Of a DNA stretch of 64,000 nt, positions 13,701-23,212 are shown piece by piece (position 1 is the stretch's first letter; each line of letters starts with the position of its first letter). Location: NCBI GenBank assembly GCA_916613615.1, contig OU744736.1, forward strand, positions 6,108,224 to 6,172,223, written 5' to 3'. Made by a program: the position numbers and the translations under genes. The notes beneath the pieces are model-generated. The model was not told the DNA's origin and searched no databases. It saw only the letters and a list, made by a program, of their open reading frames with translations. The DNA is from Steromphala cineraria. Lineage: Eukaryota > Mollusca > Gastropoda > Trochida > Trochidae.

Positions 13701-16700
13701 AGGGACTTTCGTTTAAATGACAGTTTCATCTTATATTTTAAATTGGGGATCTTTTTACCTAATTTATGGATTACAAATTCAAAGGGTAAGCAAGTTGATA
13801 AAACAGAAAATGATACCAATTGTAAAATTCTTAGAGACATTATTACTTCACCAAATTGGACATTGTGTACATACTTATTTGTACAAACGGTGGTAAATAT
13901 TCTCTTCAAAACCTTACTTCGAAATGGAACTGAAAACTAGGAGTTCAAATGTCAGAAAACTATTTATACAGACCATATCCTTTCTCTATGAAATAGGAAT
14001 AAAAGATAAATGATTTATATACATTTTGCCAATCTGAAAATGAAACAATTTAACATTTTTTTTTCATGTGAAAAGGTTTAAATTTTGCTAAACGAATTCA
14101 TTAGCTGGTATCAATCAAAACGTGTCGAAAACTAAATCTAAACCTTAAAGGCTTCCTACTTGGCAAAGTTGAATTTTCGTGAAAGCCACCTTTTTATATA
14201 TACAAAACGCTATATACAAAATTGTCAATATAATTATTGTACTCCAAATGTTGAATAACTGCTATCACAAATCATACATGTACATTATCACAACACTGAA
14301 AAATACATCTTTGAAAACAAAAGTAATTTTGTAAAAATGAACCCATTGCAAAAGTAATTAAATATTTGATTAAAACCAAATCATTGTTAATAACATTAAA
14401 AAATTCTTTTCGACTTTCAATTCTGTCAGTTCTCTCTCATCCCTCCGTCCCTCTCTATATCTGTTGTTCTACTGTCCGCTCTTGCTTTCTTCTTTCTTCC
14501 AAATGAATAGTATCATTGCTGATACACTTATTTAATTGGAATGTCATTTCATTTGATGAATTGTTTATTTGTGCCGATTTCTAATGCAATGTACTAATAT
14601 TCTGTCGTAATAAATTTTAAAAAAATGTTCAGGCTTTTGATAAATATCACAATGCAACCTTTGCTAAGGTTGACCTTATTTAACTTTACACTGAGGTAAA
14701 TTTAAGGACTTATCATCACCTCAGGGCTTTTTGAAAGGAGAGCCTGTTTATCATTCTTCTAAACCAGCATGTTATGAGAGTTCAGATTTGAGATATGCTA
14801 ACGAAAAAAATATATGTTCTCACCAATTGAATTGCGAACGTCCAGAACCGCTGAAGTGTCCACGTCATTGACTCTGAAGGTGTACCTTCCAGCGTCTGAT
14901 CCAGTGAGGTCGTTGATGGTCAGTCGACGATAGCCATTTGTCTCAACTATATCAAACCTGTCATTCGCAGTTAGTAGAACGCCATTTTTAAACCATTGCC
15001 CCTGTTGATTTGGTGAGACACGAGTTTCAAATGATGCTGTTCCTCCAAACCTGCCAGTCTGATTGTCAATCAATGCTGTGAAAGAAGAAAACATGATAGA
15101 CTTAATATTTACCGTCAATAAACAATGACGGTAAATATTCAATTTATTTTTTTCACAATTTAACACAGAAGGATATTGTGACTTTAGTTGTACCGATCAC
15201 TTTTTATTTTGAAGATAAATTAATATGTTTGTCCCTTTCCTTGCAACCTTTTTTCCAAATAATACAAACACTTTTTGCAGATCGCATTTGGAAGGACCCA
15301 TTGTCAATAATTATTGTATTTTTAAAAAATCTTCAGCACTAGGGTTCAAATCCAGATCATGATGTTAAACTACTAAATTAAGATACATCTTGCTTCAAAC
15401 CAAATACGCTGTATCATTTTTTAACAGAATGAGACGTTCAGTATATATCTAACATGATACTGATCCAGTTCATCTTCTTGTGTGATTGGTTGATGCAAGA
15501 AGCAACTTCCTCACCTATAACTGTCAATACTGCGCCAGTTGTAGCTGTAGAGTACCCGTAGGTGTAGAATCCTCCGTCCGTCAGCCCCACAGAAGTTATG
15601 TCCAAGAACTGAACGCCAGCTGCTGTCCTTATGTTGTATTTGGGGTTGGACGAGAGGCTGTTGCCCAGGTATGTCCAACTTCCGGTAGTGATGTCCGCTT
15701 GATTCAAGACTGTTGACATCGTGACACTACTTCTTTCCAACACCGTTCTGAATTTCATTGCACGTGTTATAGTTGCTGTAAGTATAATCGTTTTCTATTA
15801 GTCATATACATGTATCAAAGTGTTTACACGCTTTAAACAGTAGTGACATGGAAACGAAAACAAATTTTACTTACTCTATTTCATGATGATAGTTAAATAA
15901 TATTTGGTCAGTGACATATCACTTTTCCTACTACACGTGTAGCTTATCCACAATAATAGCATGTTACCGGAAAACGACAAGTCTAATTAGCGCGTTGATG
16001 TTAAATTGAAATATTTATTCATGTCAGGGAGCGTTTAAAAATATGTTGTATATTGTTTGCTATGTAATCAAGGGAAACATATACGGTTCTGTTACATAGG
16101 ATATCTGATCAACCTACCAATAGGGCTACACAGTGCACGTGAAACATTTGAAAGATCTCCTGCAAGTTGGTTCAATCTTTCAATCGTGTATAAAGCTGTC
16201 CCGGGGCTCGCAATCATCCTTAACTCTGATTCAGATTGGTCTCTTACATCTCTGAAATTGTCCAAATATGTAACCGATTGAACAGCGTAAAGTCTTATAT
16301 TTTCACTTTTGGCAAAGGCGGCGTCCCTGGCCGTGTTGAGTGGTTGACTGGACAAGCCATCAGTGATGACAACCATTATTTTTGTGCCTTCAACGCGATC
16401 ATCAAGAAGGTGTTTAGTTGCTAAAGAGATACCACGATGTGTAGAAGTCCCCGAGTTTGGGTATCTTATGCTGTTGATGAAATACGTAAGCGACTGTCTG
16501 TTGGACGTGGCTGTGAAATTGCTAGTTATTGTGTCACTGTACACAATAACCCCGATTCTATTCCTTGGGTTACTACCCAAACTGTCAGCAACAAACTCGT
16601 TTATGGCCCGCTTTGTCGTATCAAAATTTTCCATTTTGATACTTTCAGACCCATCTAGCACGATATAAGCTGTGTACATGCCAGTACAATCTGCAATGAA

Positions 16701-17154
16701 AGATGTAGATATATTGATAGAGCATAATCATTATTATCAGCTCACATATCTATTGATCACACAGTGGTTTAGAATGTAACTTTTGATAAAATGTTCGATC
16801 ATTCGATGAAGATTTATGTAATTCAAATTAACCTTGGTAATTAAGATAAAGGTAATTCAAAATACTTACTTTGTTAAGTTGTTCATAAACGAATTAACGT
16901 CCTATTCACAACATCACCCTTCAACGATTTGATTTGTTCACTACTTCAATACTGTAAGACTAAGACTTATTCCTCGTCAATTTTTATCATTTTCGATGAA
17001 TCGTTAAACGTTTGATAATGCAGTCATATATTTAATGTTTAGTTGAAATGTTTATTTGAATCTTGTGATAATCAATATAGTGGGATGTCATACCTTGAGA
17101 TGACACCAAAGCGTTAAACACCAACAAGGCTACAAGTATGGTTAGGATCGCCAT
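4577..17154 (-). CDS. Gene A: multi-exon vWA/Ig/TSP1 extracellular protein (3' end not found)
   Basis: Thirteen coding exons read in order from 17,154 downward: signal peptide, vWA, Ig, Ig, TSP1 x4, vWA, Ig, Ig, TSP1 x2. Every junction is phase 1 with GT-AG borders and every internal exon is a multiple of 3, so modules can be duplicated or skipped without breaking the frame. Visible coding length is about 3,433 nt (about 1,144 residues). Module content resembles coadhesin, hemicentin-like and matrilin-type matrix or adhesion proteins; vWA domains bind ligands through a Mg-dependent MIDAS, and TSP1 modules bind glycosaminoglycans or proteins. The second half is a duplicate of the first. The last exon, and so whether the protein is secreted or membrane-bound, is unknown. 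Two adjacent genes (split near 9.4-9.8 kb) cannot be excluded, but no second signal-peptide exon is seen there. Confidence 0.8.
5224..5421 (-). CDS. Gene A exon: TSP1 module (copy A of TSP1-3)
   Basis: A 198-nt phase 1-1 exon (66 residues) reading VINGQWTPFGAWRPESSC, then CPFTCG and CTNPAPS with six cysteines, ending in CPG at donor GTAAGG. Acceptor is CATTTACAG. It differs from its duplicate at 10,230-10,427 by only two residues. Confidence 0.88.
5782..6391. mobile_element. MULE-like MITE, copy 2 (610 bp)
   Basis: Imperfect terminal inverted repeats CATTCTCTCCCCACAGAGGC and GCCTCTGTGGGAAGAGAATG, each followed inward by a second conserved block containing GAACAGAGGC. Flanking 9-mers accactaat and acatcaaat match at 6 of 9. 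No coding capacity. It was copied with the surrounding exons into 10,795-11,396. Confidence 0.8.
6560..6780. repeat. Fragment of the 12.4-kb inverted-repeat element
   Basis: Contains AATGCGACGTTTCGGTG and following sequence matching the left half of the element at about 12,366-12,640, plus shared flanking DNA. It is part of duplication copy A. Confidence 0.6.
6995..7122 (-). pseudogene. Relic of a third vWA exon in gene A
   Basis: The minus strand has an acceptor-like GCGCAG, then codes DCVGEYTAYVVLKGSEC and onward to SSLNRNP, closely matching the start of the vWA exon at 8,764-9,366, and then the homology stops. The MIDAS motif DGSES has become KGSEC, losing the metal-binding Asp and the last Ser. 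The rest of the domain is missing, so this is a dead partial exon inside the intron between Ig exon 7,580-7,834 and TSP1 exon 5,224-5,421. Confidence 0.8.
7123..7579. other. Intron of gene A
   Basis: AT-rich intron sequence between the vWA relic and the Ig exon. No further feature seen. Confidence 0.5.
7580..7834 (-). CDS. Gene A exon: Ig-like (I-set) module, second cassette
   Basis: A 255-nt phase 1-1 exon (85 residues), acceptor TCTCTACAG and donor GTGAGG. Ig I-set landmarks are visible: the FETRISP B strand, QWLKNGVLL C strand, YRRLTINHL E strand, and DAGQYAFRVNN F-G strands. Both canonical disulphide cysteines are absent, as in some titin-like I-set domains. Its paralogue is at 14,824-15,075. 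Confidence 0.85.
8273..8533 (-). CDS. Gene A exon: divergent Ig-like module, second cassette
   Basis: A 261-nt phase 1-1 exon (87 residues), acceptor CCTACAG and donor GTAAGG. It reads RTVLERSTITMSATLN, then GTWTYQG, QNLDITNVG and DGGIYRYTHS, ending AVLTVLG. The strand pattern with W in strand C and DGGxY in strand F suggests an Ig fold without the disulphide. Its paralogue is at 15,515-15,775. Confidence 0.8.
8764..9366 (-). CDS. Gene A exon: vWA domain, second cassette
   Basis: A 603-nt phase 1-1 exon (201 residues), acceptor TTCATTGCAG and donor GTAGGC. It starts DCVGDYTAYVVLDGSES. The MIDAS is complete: DGSES (DxSxS), the Thr of SGTSTHLG, and the Asp of LITDGLS. NRIGVIVYSD and YAIGVMEYFHEFEGYRAQFD are typical vWA strand and helix segments. 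It is about 10 residues longer than the first-cassette domain because of an insertion near SGPSGISTS before the C-terminal Cys. Confidence 0.92.
9367..9799. other. Intron between second vWA and TSP1-4
   Basis: AT-rich; the left edge of duplication copy B lies at about 9,658. No signal-peptide exon is visible upstream of the second vWA, which argues that the two cassettes belong to one gene. Confidence 0.5.
9800..9988 (-). CDS. Gene A exon: TSP1-4
   Basis: A 189-nt phase 1-1 exon (63 residues), VNGAWGPWGTWSEKCDEQTCG then CNSPAPN, ending CIKAQCAG at donor GTGAGA. Six cysteines. Compared with copy A (4,577-4,765) I count about 12 nucleotide differences, about 11 of them non-synonymous. Confidence 0.88.
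10230..10427 (-). CDS. Gene A exon: TSP1-3
   Basis: A 198-nt phase 1-1 exon (66 residues), VINGQWTPFGAWRPEASC, CPFTCG, CTNPAPS, ending NPECPG at donor GTAAGG. About five nucleotide differences from copy A at 5,224-5,421, three of them synonymous. Confidence 0.9.
10795..11396. mobile_element. MULE-like MITE, copy 3 (duplicate of copy 2)
   Basis: About 602 bp with the same ends and interior as 5,782-6,391. Flanking 9-mers accactaat and acctcaaat match at 7 of 9, better than copy 2, so the original target duplication is partly recoverable. It was duplicated with the exons, not independently inserted. Confidence 0.8.
11471..11671 (-). CDS. Gene A exon: TSP1-2
   Basis: A 201-nt phase 1-1 exon (67 residues), acceptor AATTGTAG and donor GTAAAGG. 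It reads VSTVDGTWGFWSQWTQ, CPVTCGGG, CNSPAPSS, ending EDSCPG, with six cysteines. It contains a canonical WxxW C-mannosylation motif. The copy A duplication has lost this exon. Confidence 0.9.
11778..11969 (-). CDS. Gene A exon: TSP1-1
   Basis: A 192-nt phase 1-1 exon (64 residues), acceptor TATATAAAG and donor GTAAGT. It reads DGGWSLFGDWQPSPNC, CYGTCGP, CTNPIPT, ending SPACPG. It is the first TSP1 after the Ig pair. Confidence 0.88.
12366..12640. mobile_element. MITE-like inverted-repeat element (about 275 bp)
   Basis: Arms read from the outside as ATAATCAACTTTTGTATTGC, then GCATGAAATGCGACGTTTCGG, with the complement ending GTTGATTAT at 12,640. No ORF. A truncated relative lies at 6,560. 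Confidence 0.65.
12641..14823. other. Large intron of gene A
   Basis: About 2.2 kb of AT-rich DNA between the Ig pair and the TSP1 run. Overlapping ORFs of 80-90 codons on both strands (13,307-13,940) have no recognisable domain, no Cys pattern and no flanking splice signals in phase, so I do not call them genes. Confidence 0.5.
14824..15075 (-). CDS. Gene A exon: Ig-like (I-set) module, first cassette
   Basis: A 252-nt phase 1-1 exon (84 residues), acceptor TTTCACAG and donor GTGAGA. It reads GGTASFETRVSPNQQGQW, FKNGVLL, YRRLTINDL, DAGRYTFRVNDVD. A Cys-less I-set fold, paralogous to 7,580-7,834. Confidence 0.86.
15515..15775 (-). CDS. Gene A exon: divergent Ig-like module, first cassette
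   Basis: A 261-nt phase 1-1 exon (87 residues), acceptor ACTTACAG and donor GTGAGG. It reads RTVLERSSVTMSTVLNQ, GSWTYLG, QFLDITSVG, DGGFYTYGYS, ending AVLTVIG. Paralogous to 8,273-8,533. Confidence 0.82.
16118..16690 (-). CDS. Gene A exon: vWA domain, first cassette
   Basis: A 573-nt phase 1-1 exon (191 residues), acceptor TTCATTGCAG and donor GTAGGT. It reads DCTGMYTAYIVLDGSES; the MIDAS is complete with DGSES, the Thr of SGTSTHRG and the Asp of VITDGLS. NRIGVIVYSD and YLDNFRDVRDQSE mark the core strand and an amphipathic helix. It is joined in phase to the signal-peptide exon, so the mature protein starts almost directly with the vWA domain. Confidence 0.93.
17094..17154 (-). CDS. Gene A exon: start codon and signal peptide
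   Basis: ATG at 17,154 in a good context (GGAATGG) encodes MAILTILVALLVFNALVSSQ, a short n-region with a long hydrophobic core and SSQ near the expected cleavage site. The exon ends phase 1 at donor GTATGA. The 5' acceptor CTGCAG lies seven bases upstream of the ATG, implying a non-coding first exon. Confidence 0.88.
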
Positions 17155-17161
17155 TCCGTAC

Positions 17162-17814
17162 CTGCAGTAAAAGTATATGATTTCAATACCAAATACCAGA
17201 TTGCTTTTTGATCAGTTTATATTAGTTGACGTGACGTCGATCAAATAAATCAATATGTGTATTTTCGAGATTCTAAACAAACAATGTGATAACAAACTAA
17301 TTAACAAAAATCACTACTCACATGTATATCAAGTTCAGGTAATGTTTGTATTTGAAAAGGGATCTGGGGTTGTTAATAATGGACGTGACTTCCACAGATT
17401 TACACCTGAAGTTTATTAGCTGATGCACTTCAGAAAACTGTAAATACGTTGATGACCATATCCTGGGAAGTGGTTGAAATGGGTCGTTTTGTATAAAGAC
17501 ACAATTGACAAATTACTATGTCACTTCTTTGAAACTTCACTGATATTAGAACATATGGGTAAAATGTTACGTAATTTTATTATTATCATACAACCAATTC
17601 CAATAGAGTAGTAAGAGAATTCTTCAAGATCTTGCAGTTTAAAGTAGATACATCATACATGTTTACTCCATTCTTTAATTTATTATTATATATAAATACC
17701 ACACATGTCTAAAACGGTATACAATTCATTACTAACAAACTTTCGTATTTATATAGTTCAGTGTCACTAATTTATTACCTCTATGAAAAATAAAAAAGAA
17801 GAAAAACAACGTAC
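17162..17814 (-). other. Intron in the 5' UTR of gene A
   Basis: Runs from donor GTACGTTG (after 17,815) to acceptor CTGCAG (before 17,161). No feature inside. Confidence 0.55.
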
Positions 17815-17888
17815 CGATAGCCTGCACCTGTGTACAGGTGAATGGTAGGCAATAAGCTGTCGGTCTGTATGCAGGTAAGGCAATAACT
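17815..17888 (-). other. Non-coding first exon (5' UTR) of gene A
   Basis: Predicted from an initiator-like TCAGTT at 17,885-17,890, downstream of a TATA box, to a donor CG|GTACGT at 17,815. It would be about 74 nt. A transcript is needed to confirm it. Confidence 0.5.
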
Positions 17889-17920
17889 GACTGGCTTCTC
17901 TCCCTTCTGCTGCTCTTATA
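17885..17920 (-). promoter_or_regulatory. Candidate TATA/Inr core promoter of gene A
   Basis: TATAAGAG (17,913-17,920, minus strand) is preceded by an ATTGG (inverted CCAAT) and followed 32 bases later by TCAGTT, where the A would be the start site at 17,888. This is the classic TATA-to-initiator distance and lies just upstream of a good splice donor leading to the signal-peptide exon. Confidence 0.55.
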
Positions 17921-20447
17921 CCAATAGCAATACGAGACGGAAAGGCCCAACATAAACATATTGCGAGACTCGCATTGTGTCATATTCAACAGAATTGATA
18001 AAGGTATGACCCGACTACAGAATAACTTTTCACCTCTGGTCTCATGTTGATTGTGTTGATTGAAAGCGTCTCACAACCAGTCTGACTCCCATCCATATCG
18101 TCCCGTCGACTCCCCATTTATACAGTATTAATAAAGTGCTTGTACCGTTAGTCTCTAAGGAAATGCGTAGTTTAAACTTTAGTTTTGTCAAATGGTCTTT
18201 TATATTGAGCTTTAGTTTATGTAAGATTCTTATTCATCAACCTGACGATTTAAAGGAACACTTTGTCATTGTCATTTTGCTATTTGATTCAAAACTACTC
18301 TCAGTTATGTTTCGTAAAGATGTATAAACAATAATATATATCTACATATTGGTCTATGCTCGTAACGTGTCATGATGCTTAATGTACTCATCACCTTTAT
18401 GAAACAGAACTATAGTGTTAATCGTTTCAAAAATACTTGTTTCTAACCTCCAAAACCGAGCATGTAAGCATGTATCAAAACAGCAGTTTGTCAAATAATC
18501 TTAAATATATAATGGTTCAATGTTTTAAATATATTTTCATGTGGTAATGTTCAAAAGGCCTTCAGCATTGTCACTTGTTCCTTGTTAAAAGTTATCGACC
18601 AAGGAGATTAATTTGGAAATCTCAAGATATGTATTTTGTGACATTTTCTGACACATAATGAATTAAATACTCGAAATCGAAATACGACCATAAGTTGAAG
18701 CAAATGTAACATTCACATTATCTATATATCTGTCACTAAATGTGCAATAAAAATGCAGTAAACCTCTGTCAAGAGATTTTAATTTTGTATAAAAAAACAG
18801 CTCAGTTACTCAACGTTACGTTAGGTCTTTGATGAAACATTCGAAGTTACAGATCTGTAACGAGTGGGGTTCAGTCGTCACATGGTTATTGTACATCTGA
18901 TTTATGTTATGTAGTAAATGATAACCCGATACCGTGGCGTAGTCCGAGCAAAAGTTATTTCCATAACCCGAGTCAAACGGGTTATTATTCGGCTTATAGA
19001 TACTCCCGTCGAACACTCCTGCAAAGGTTTCAACTTGATTTGTTTATATATAATTAATTCTAAAACATTTTACTTGTATTATCAGCGGGTTAAATATGTC
19101 TTGATAAGAATGAAATTTAATAGTTAGACGAACTTAAATACCCCTAATTACGGTTTTAGAACTAAACGCTTGATTTCTTACATTAAAACTATTTTATCAT
19201 GGTTTACGGTAGACAAAATTGGTTTACATACCAATAATTTATTAACGTTTAAGTGATTTATTTTTCGGTTTTGACTACTTACGACACTCCCTGCTTAGGT
19301 TTTCTGAACTAAAACTTCATTCTATACATTATAAACTATTTCATTGCAATAATTTTTCCCCATTTTTATTTCCCAATTTGTATACAATGTGTTTACATCC
19401 AATCATGTAATGTCATATGTATGTACAAATACACATTTTTCAATCAAAACAAAAAATACATCCTAATCCATTTGTTAAAAAGGTTGTGAAATGGTGACCA
19501 GAAAGTATAGAATTTGGCATAGTTGCAGTTTGAAAAAGCTATTGTTTTACTTGTCTGATAATAATCAGTGATTTTCCTTTGAAAGGCTTTGAAATGTAAT
19601 TGTTTGTTTGCTTTACTTGAATTGTATATGTATTGTTTTGTCACCAGAGCAAAAGCATTTAAAGGATAATTGTTTGCCCCTTAAAAAGCCAAAACTAATA
19701 TTTTCATTTTTGAAACTTATTGCAATATTAATATTAATATCTATCTATAAATATCTATAAAATAAAACTTTACATCATCTTAAATTACTTCTCGGTAGCT
19801 CAGCAGGTAAAGGCGCTGCTTGAAAAAAGGGAGGTCTGTTGTTCGATTCCCACTTTTTTTAAATCTGAACTTTCTTGTTTGAACAAAATCCAAATTTTAC
19901 AAGTCCAATTGTTAACGTTTGTTTACAATCTTTGAACCAACCAAGGTGGTTATGATATAACCAACCTAGGCGGACTGAGCTCACGGTATATATCATTCAA
20001 CAAGAAGGCAATAATATCACCAGGGGTGTAAAGGGCAAACACCTACATGTATAGGAAGGTAGTTACGAGTTAAACCTTTTGAAAAACGAAGGGATATAAC
20101 CGCCCAATGGATGTAGCTAGAGACATTATACACATATTCATTATGATGTGCCTTTTAAGAGTCCAACTTTGTATTCAAATATCTTCTTACTTCAGTTCGA
20201 AATCATGAGAAATCAAGTTGACAACCTCCAACGAATTGAGAAAGAGATAGTTCACAAAAGCAACATCAAACAAAAACATGATGTGTTAAGTCTTTTAATC
20301 TTATCTCACATCAACCATTTTTATCAGTAGACAATCTTCAACATTTCATTCATTTTGAAAACATATATATCTGAAATTGAAGTTTCTACCTAATTTCTAC
20401 ATTTACGGAAATGTACATGATATACTATCATTGAGTTTGATTCTATA
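17921..20447. other. Intergenic DNA upstream of gene A
   Basis: AT-rich, with no coding exon recognised on either strand. It holds the tRNA-like sequence at 19,793 and otherwise nothing I can name. Confidence 0.5.
19793..19858 (+). repeat. tRNA-like sequence
   Basis: GGTAGCTCAGCAGGTAAAGG matches a tRNA A box with D-loop, and GTTCGATTCCCAC matches the B box/T arm. The anticodon stem is disrupted by an A-rich loop and the acceptor stem does not pair, so it is a SINE or pseudogene. Confidence 0.55.
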
Positions 20448-21844
20448 CACAAAGAACTTAGTTAAGCACCACCAAATGTTTTCAGAAAAAAGCTTCTGCA
20501 AATAAACCATACAAAGTTTCAGAAAAACAATTAGGTTTTTTGATAGAACGATAATTTAGCAGTGTAGAACATAAAACTTCTCTCAATTTACGATTCACTG
20601 TCTCCTGATAACTTTTTCCCCTCGGCTTGGTATTTTTGAAAATCCAAGTTAACTTAAACTAGTGTCCAAAAGAAACGATACCAAGTTTTCAAAGTCGTCC
20701 GAAACAAAATTCAATTACCTGATAGAGTCGAATTTAAGTGTGTTTAACAGCCATATGTCTTGTAAAGAAGTATGCACATTTTCATTCTTCAGGAAAAGAT
20801 ACTTTTTTGTCTTTTCAAATGCACATGGGGTGCATAAATCGAAATTTCAAATTGTTTTATGAACAGATCTGTTGTCATTTCACTTTAAAATTGATAAATT
20901 ATTGAATTTAGGTCAGAGAAAAATGTTGTTGATATAATGCACTTTATTTGACATAAATTCGTTGACGCGTCACTGCACTTGAACGTTTTAAAACAAGCGA
21001 AAGTGTCCAATTTCTCTCTGCTATCTCGCCTAGTTAAGGAGCTTCCAGATCGATGATTTTTTTAAATGCATGTTTCTCGCAAACATAAAAAGATAATTTT
21101 TCAAAATTTTGCATAGAAGTAAGTTGACTACTGAAGAAATGATATTACTATGTTTTAGTCTTATCAATATGCAGTGGATTGAGTTATTTTGGGATTTGTA
21201 TGGTATCGGTTTTTTTGGACACTAGTATATAATTGAAAAATGAGGTAAATATTTTTTGCTGCAAAATGGTAATGATTATTCTCTTGACTGAATTGGTAAT
21301 TTTTAGTAAGGACCTCTTAGCAAATGTTAGTCGTTAGAGCAGTATCAACCTTCAAAATCACAAAATTATCAAATATGAAATTTGAAAAAAGCTTCACTAA
21401 GAAAAAACTGGCGATCCTTTAAGAAAATGGCTTATCTAAAGGGAGAAGACGTGTTTGACCAACAAGTCCAACTTAAAAAATCTCAATTTTACTCACAGAT
21501 TTGAAAATTTTCGGAATTTTCTCAATTATGGTTGAAAAAAGTACTGAAAATTCAATGTCATGCTAGGCTTTTATCGTGCATGATAAAAAAAGGTTTCTCC
21601 AATTGAATGTCAACTAGGGATCATAAATGTTATTTTTGATTTTAAACATCCAAAGTTTCATGCATGGTTTCTCACCAATGACGACAATAGTTATATTTAG
21701 CCAAATTTCAGTGGTCTCATGTAATAGTAAATAAAACGGCAATTGACATATCTAGAGAGGCCAATACATCAAATATATCACAATATTTAAAGAACTCCCT
21801 ATTTCATTTTACAAAATGGGCGGTGCTTAATTAAGTTCTTTGTG
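20448..21844. mobile_element. Terminal-inverted-repeat element, complete relative (1.4 kb)
   Basis: Ends are CACAAAGAACTTAGTTAAGC and GCTTAATTAAGTTCTTTGTG (reverse complements with small differences, including GGTGCTTAA). No transposase ORF. The left half matches 38,201-38,679 and 63,139-63,657, and the right end matches 53,104-53,294. It serves as an uninterrupted reference for the element that hosts the 14.4-kb foldback insertion. Confidence 0.75.
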
Positions 21845-21982
21845 AATATTTGAGTTGTGACATGGTCAAAATATCTAAGAAAAAAACATTTTGCAATACA
21901 AACAGTCTTCGTTTAAAACAATGTCACCTCATGGTTCGTATTTCATGACTTCTATAACATACTTTGAATTATCGAAAAAATA

Positions 21983-22250
21983 ATGACTACTAGTATATCT
22001 TGTATTCGTTTATTCAATTTATGAAAACGCAGGTATGAGGATATTATTAGCAAGCGGGCTTCAGTGAGTAAGAGCTATATACAGTGATTTTATATCACCT
22101 CTACGAGTGTAATTTTATGACAACAAATAAACACTTCGAGTATTAGAAACAGTTATGACTACTAGTATATATCTCGTATTCGTTTATTCGAAATTGTGAT
22201 ATCAGTATACAATGAGTAAGGCGGGCTTCAGTGAGTAAGATTTATATATT
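21983..22250 (+). repeat. Spaced direct repeat of about 95 bp
   Basis: Two similar units beginning GACTACTAGTATAT and including GCGGGCTTCAGTGAGTAAGA occur about 175 bp apart. No function recognised. Confidence 0.6.
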
Positions 22251-22645
22251 GCTTTTTTCTCGTTCAATAATTGGTTTTGATAAATTGAAAGGCGGTAATC
22301 CTGATTTACTTTCTTAGTTAACAATAACCTGGGAGTTTCTTACGGTAAGACAGATGAATAATGTTTGCAGTAAACTGCTATTTCTTTGCTCCCTGGTGAA
22401 TAGCCGTGTACAGAATGAATGTGACAGTTTATGTCAATGCATCATTGTAAATATACCATCTACGGTTTGATCGCAAATCGTGTCTGAATGGTGGTAAACA
22501 TTACATGGCAAAATCACATTAAGTATTCTTTCCTTACAGCTTACTACAGTTTACTACTATGCACATTGTAAACGTATTGTTACACTTATGAATTTACCGC
22601 TTGTCGCGATTTTAACTGTTTGTTTTCAATGAATATGGTATAGAT

Positions 22646-23212
22646 TTAAGAGGCAGTAGCACGTTTTTTGATATTGTTATATTCAAATGTTTTCACTGAT
22701 GATAGTACGTTAATGCCTATAGTATTTTTTTGAAAGTGTCAAAAATCTCATTACACAAGCCAATCATCAATAGTCAGAGGACAAAGTATGATGATTCACA
22801 TAAAAATCCATTGGCGGCCATTTTGTCATCTTCCTACGCAAAACCTAAAACGCCAGTTTCAAAACTGTCAGTTTTATGCCTTGCTGCATTACCTTGAGTT
22901 TTCTGTGCTTGCTCTCTATTCTGTAGGTGCAATATAGCAGCACAGAAAAGTAAAGGCTCTGCAGCAAGGCATAAAATGACAGTTCGGAAACTGGCGTTTT
23001 AGGCTCTGCGTAGGAAGATGCCATTTTGTGTGAACACCTTTAATTCATTTTGTGTAAGAAAAATTAATCGCATGGCTAAACTTTGCATTATATATTTGAA
23101 TTATTACTGATCCAATTAGTTTAAATACATTGTCTTTCAATTGGAACCATTAATTTTCATTTACCTGACATCACCTTATACTCCTCCTAAAATAGTGCTA
23201 CTGCCCCTTTAA
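22646..23212. mobile_element. piggyBac-like MITE carrying a nested MITE
   Basis: Ends TTAAGAGGCAGTAGCAC and GTGCTACTGCCCCTTTAA are inverted repeats flanked by TTAA. Removing the nested insertion and one TSD leaves about 364 bp, close to the 320-bp relative at 3,219. Confidence 0.65.
22827..23020. mobile_element. Nested 194-bp MITE with perfect 9-bp TSD
   Basis: The arms begin CATCTTCCTACGCAAAACC and end with the complement GCGTAGGAAGATG. The 9-bp target duplication CCATTTTGT is perfect (22,818-22,826 and 23,021-23,029). TSD length and CATCTTCC ends match the 93-bp hairpin element at 28,301. A 9-bp TSD points to Mutator-type mobilisation. Confidence 0.88.

Noticed and set aside
13307..13940. 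Overlapping ORFs of 80-90 codons on both strands
   Set aside because: No domain or splice context; typical of chance ORFs in an AT-rich intron.
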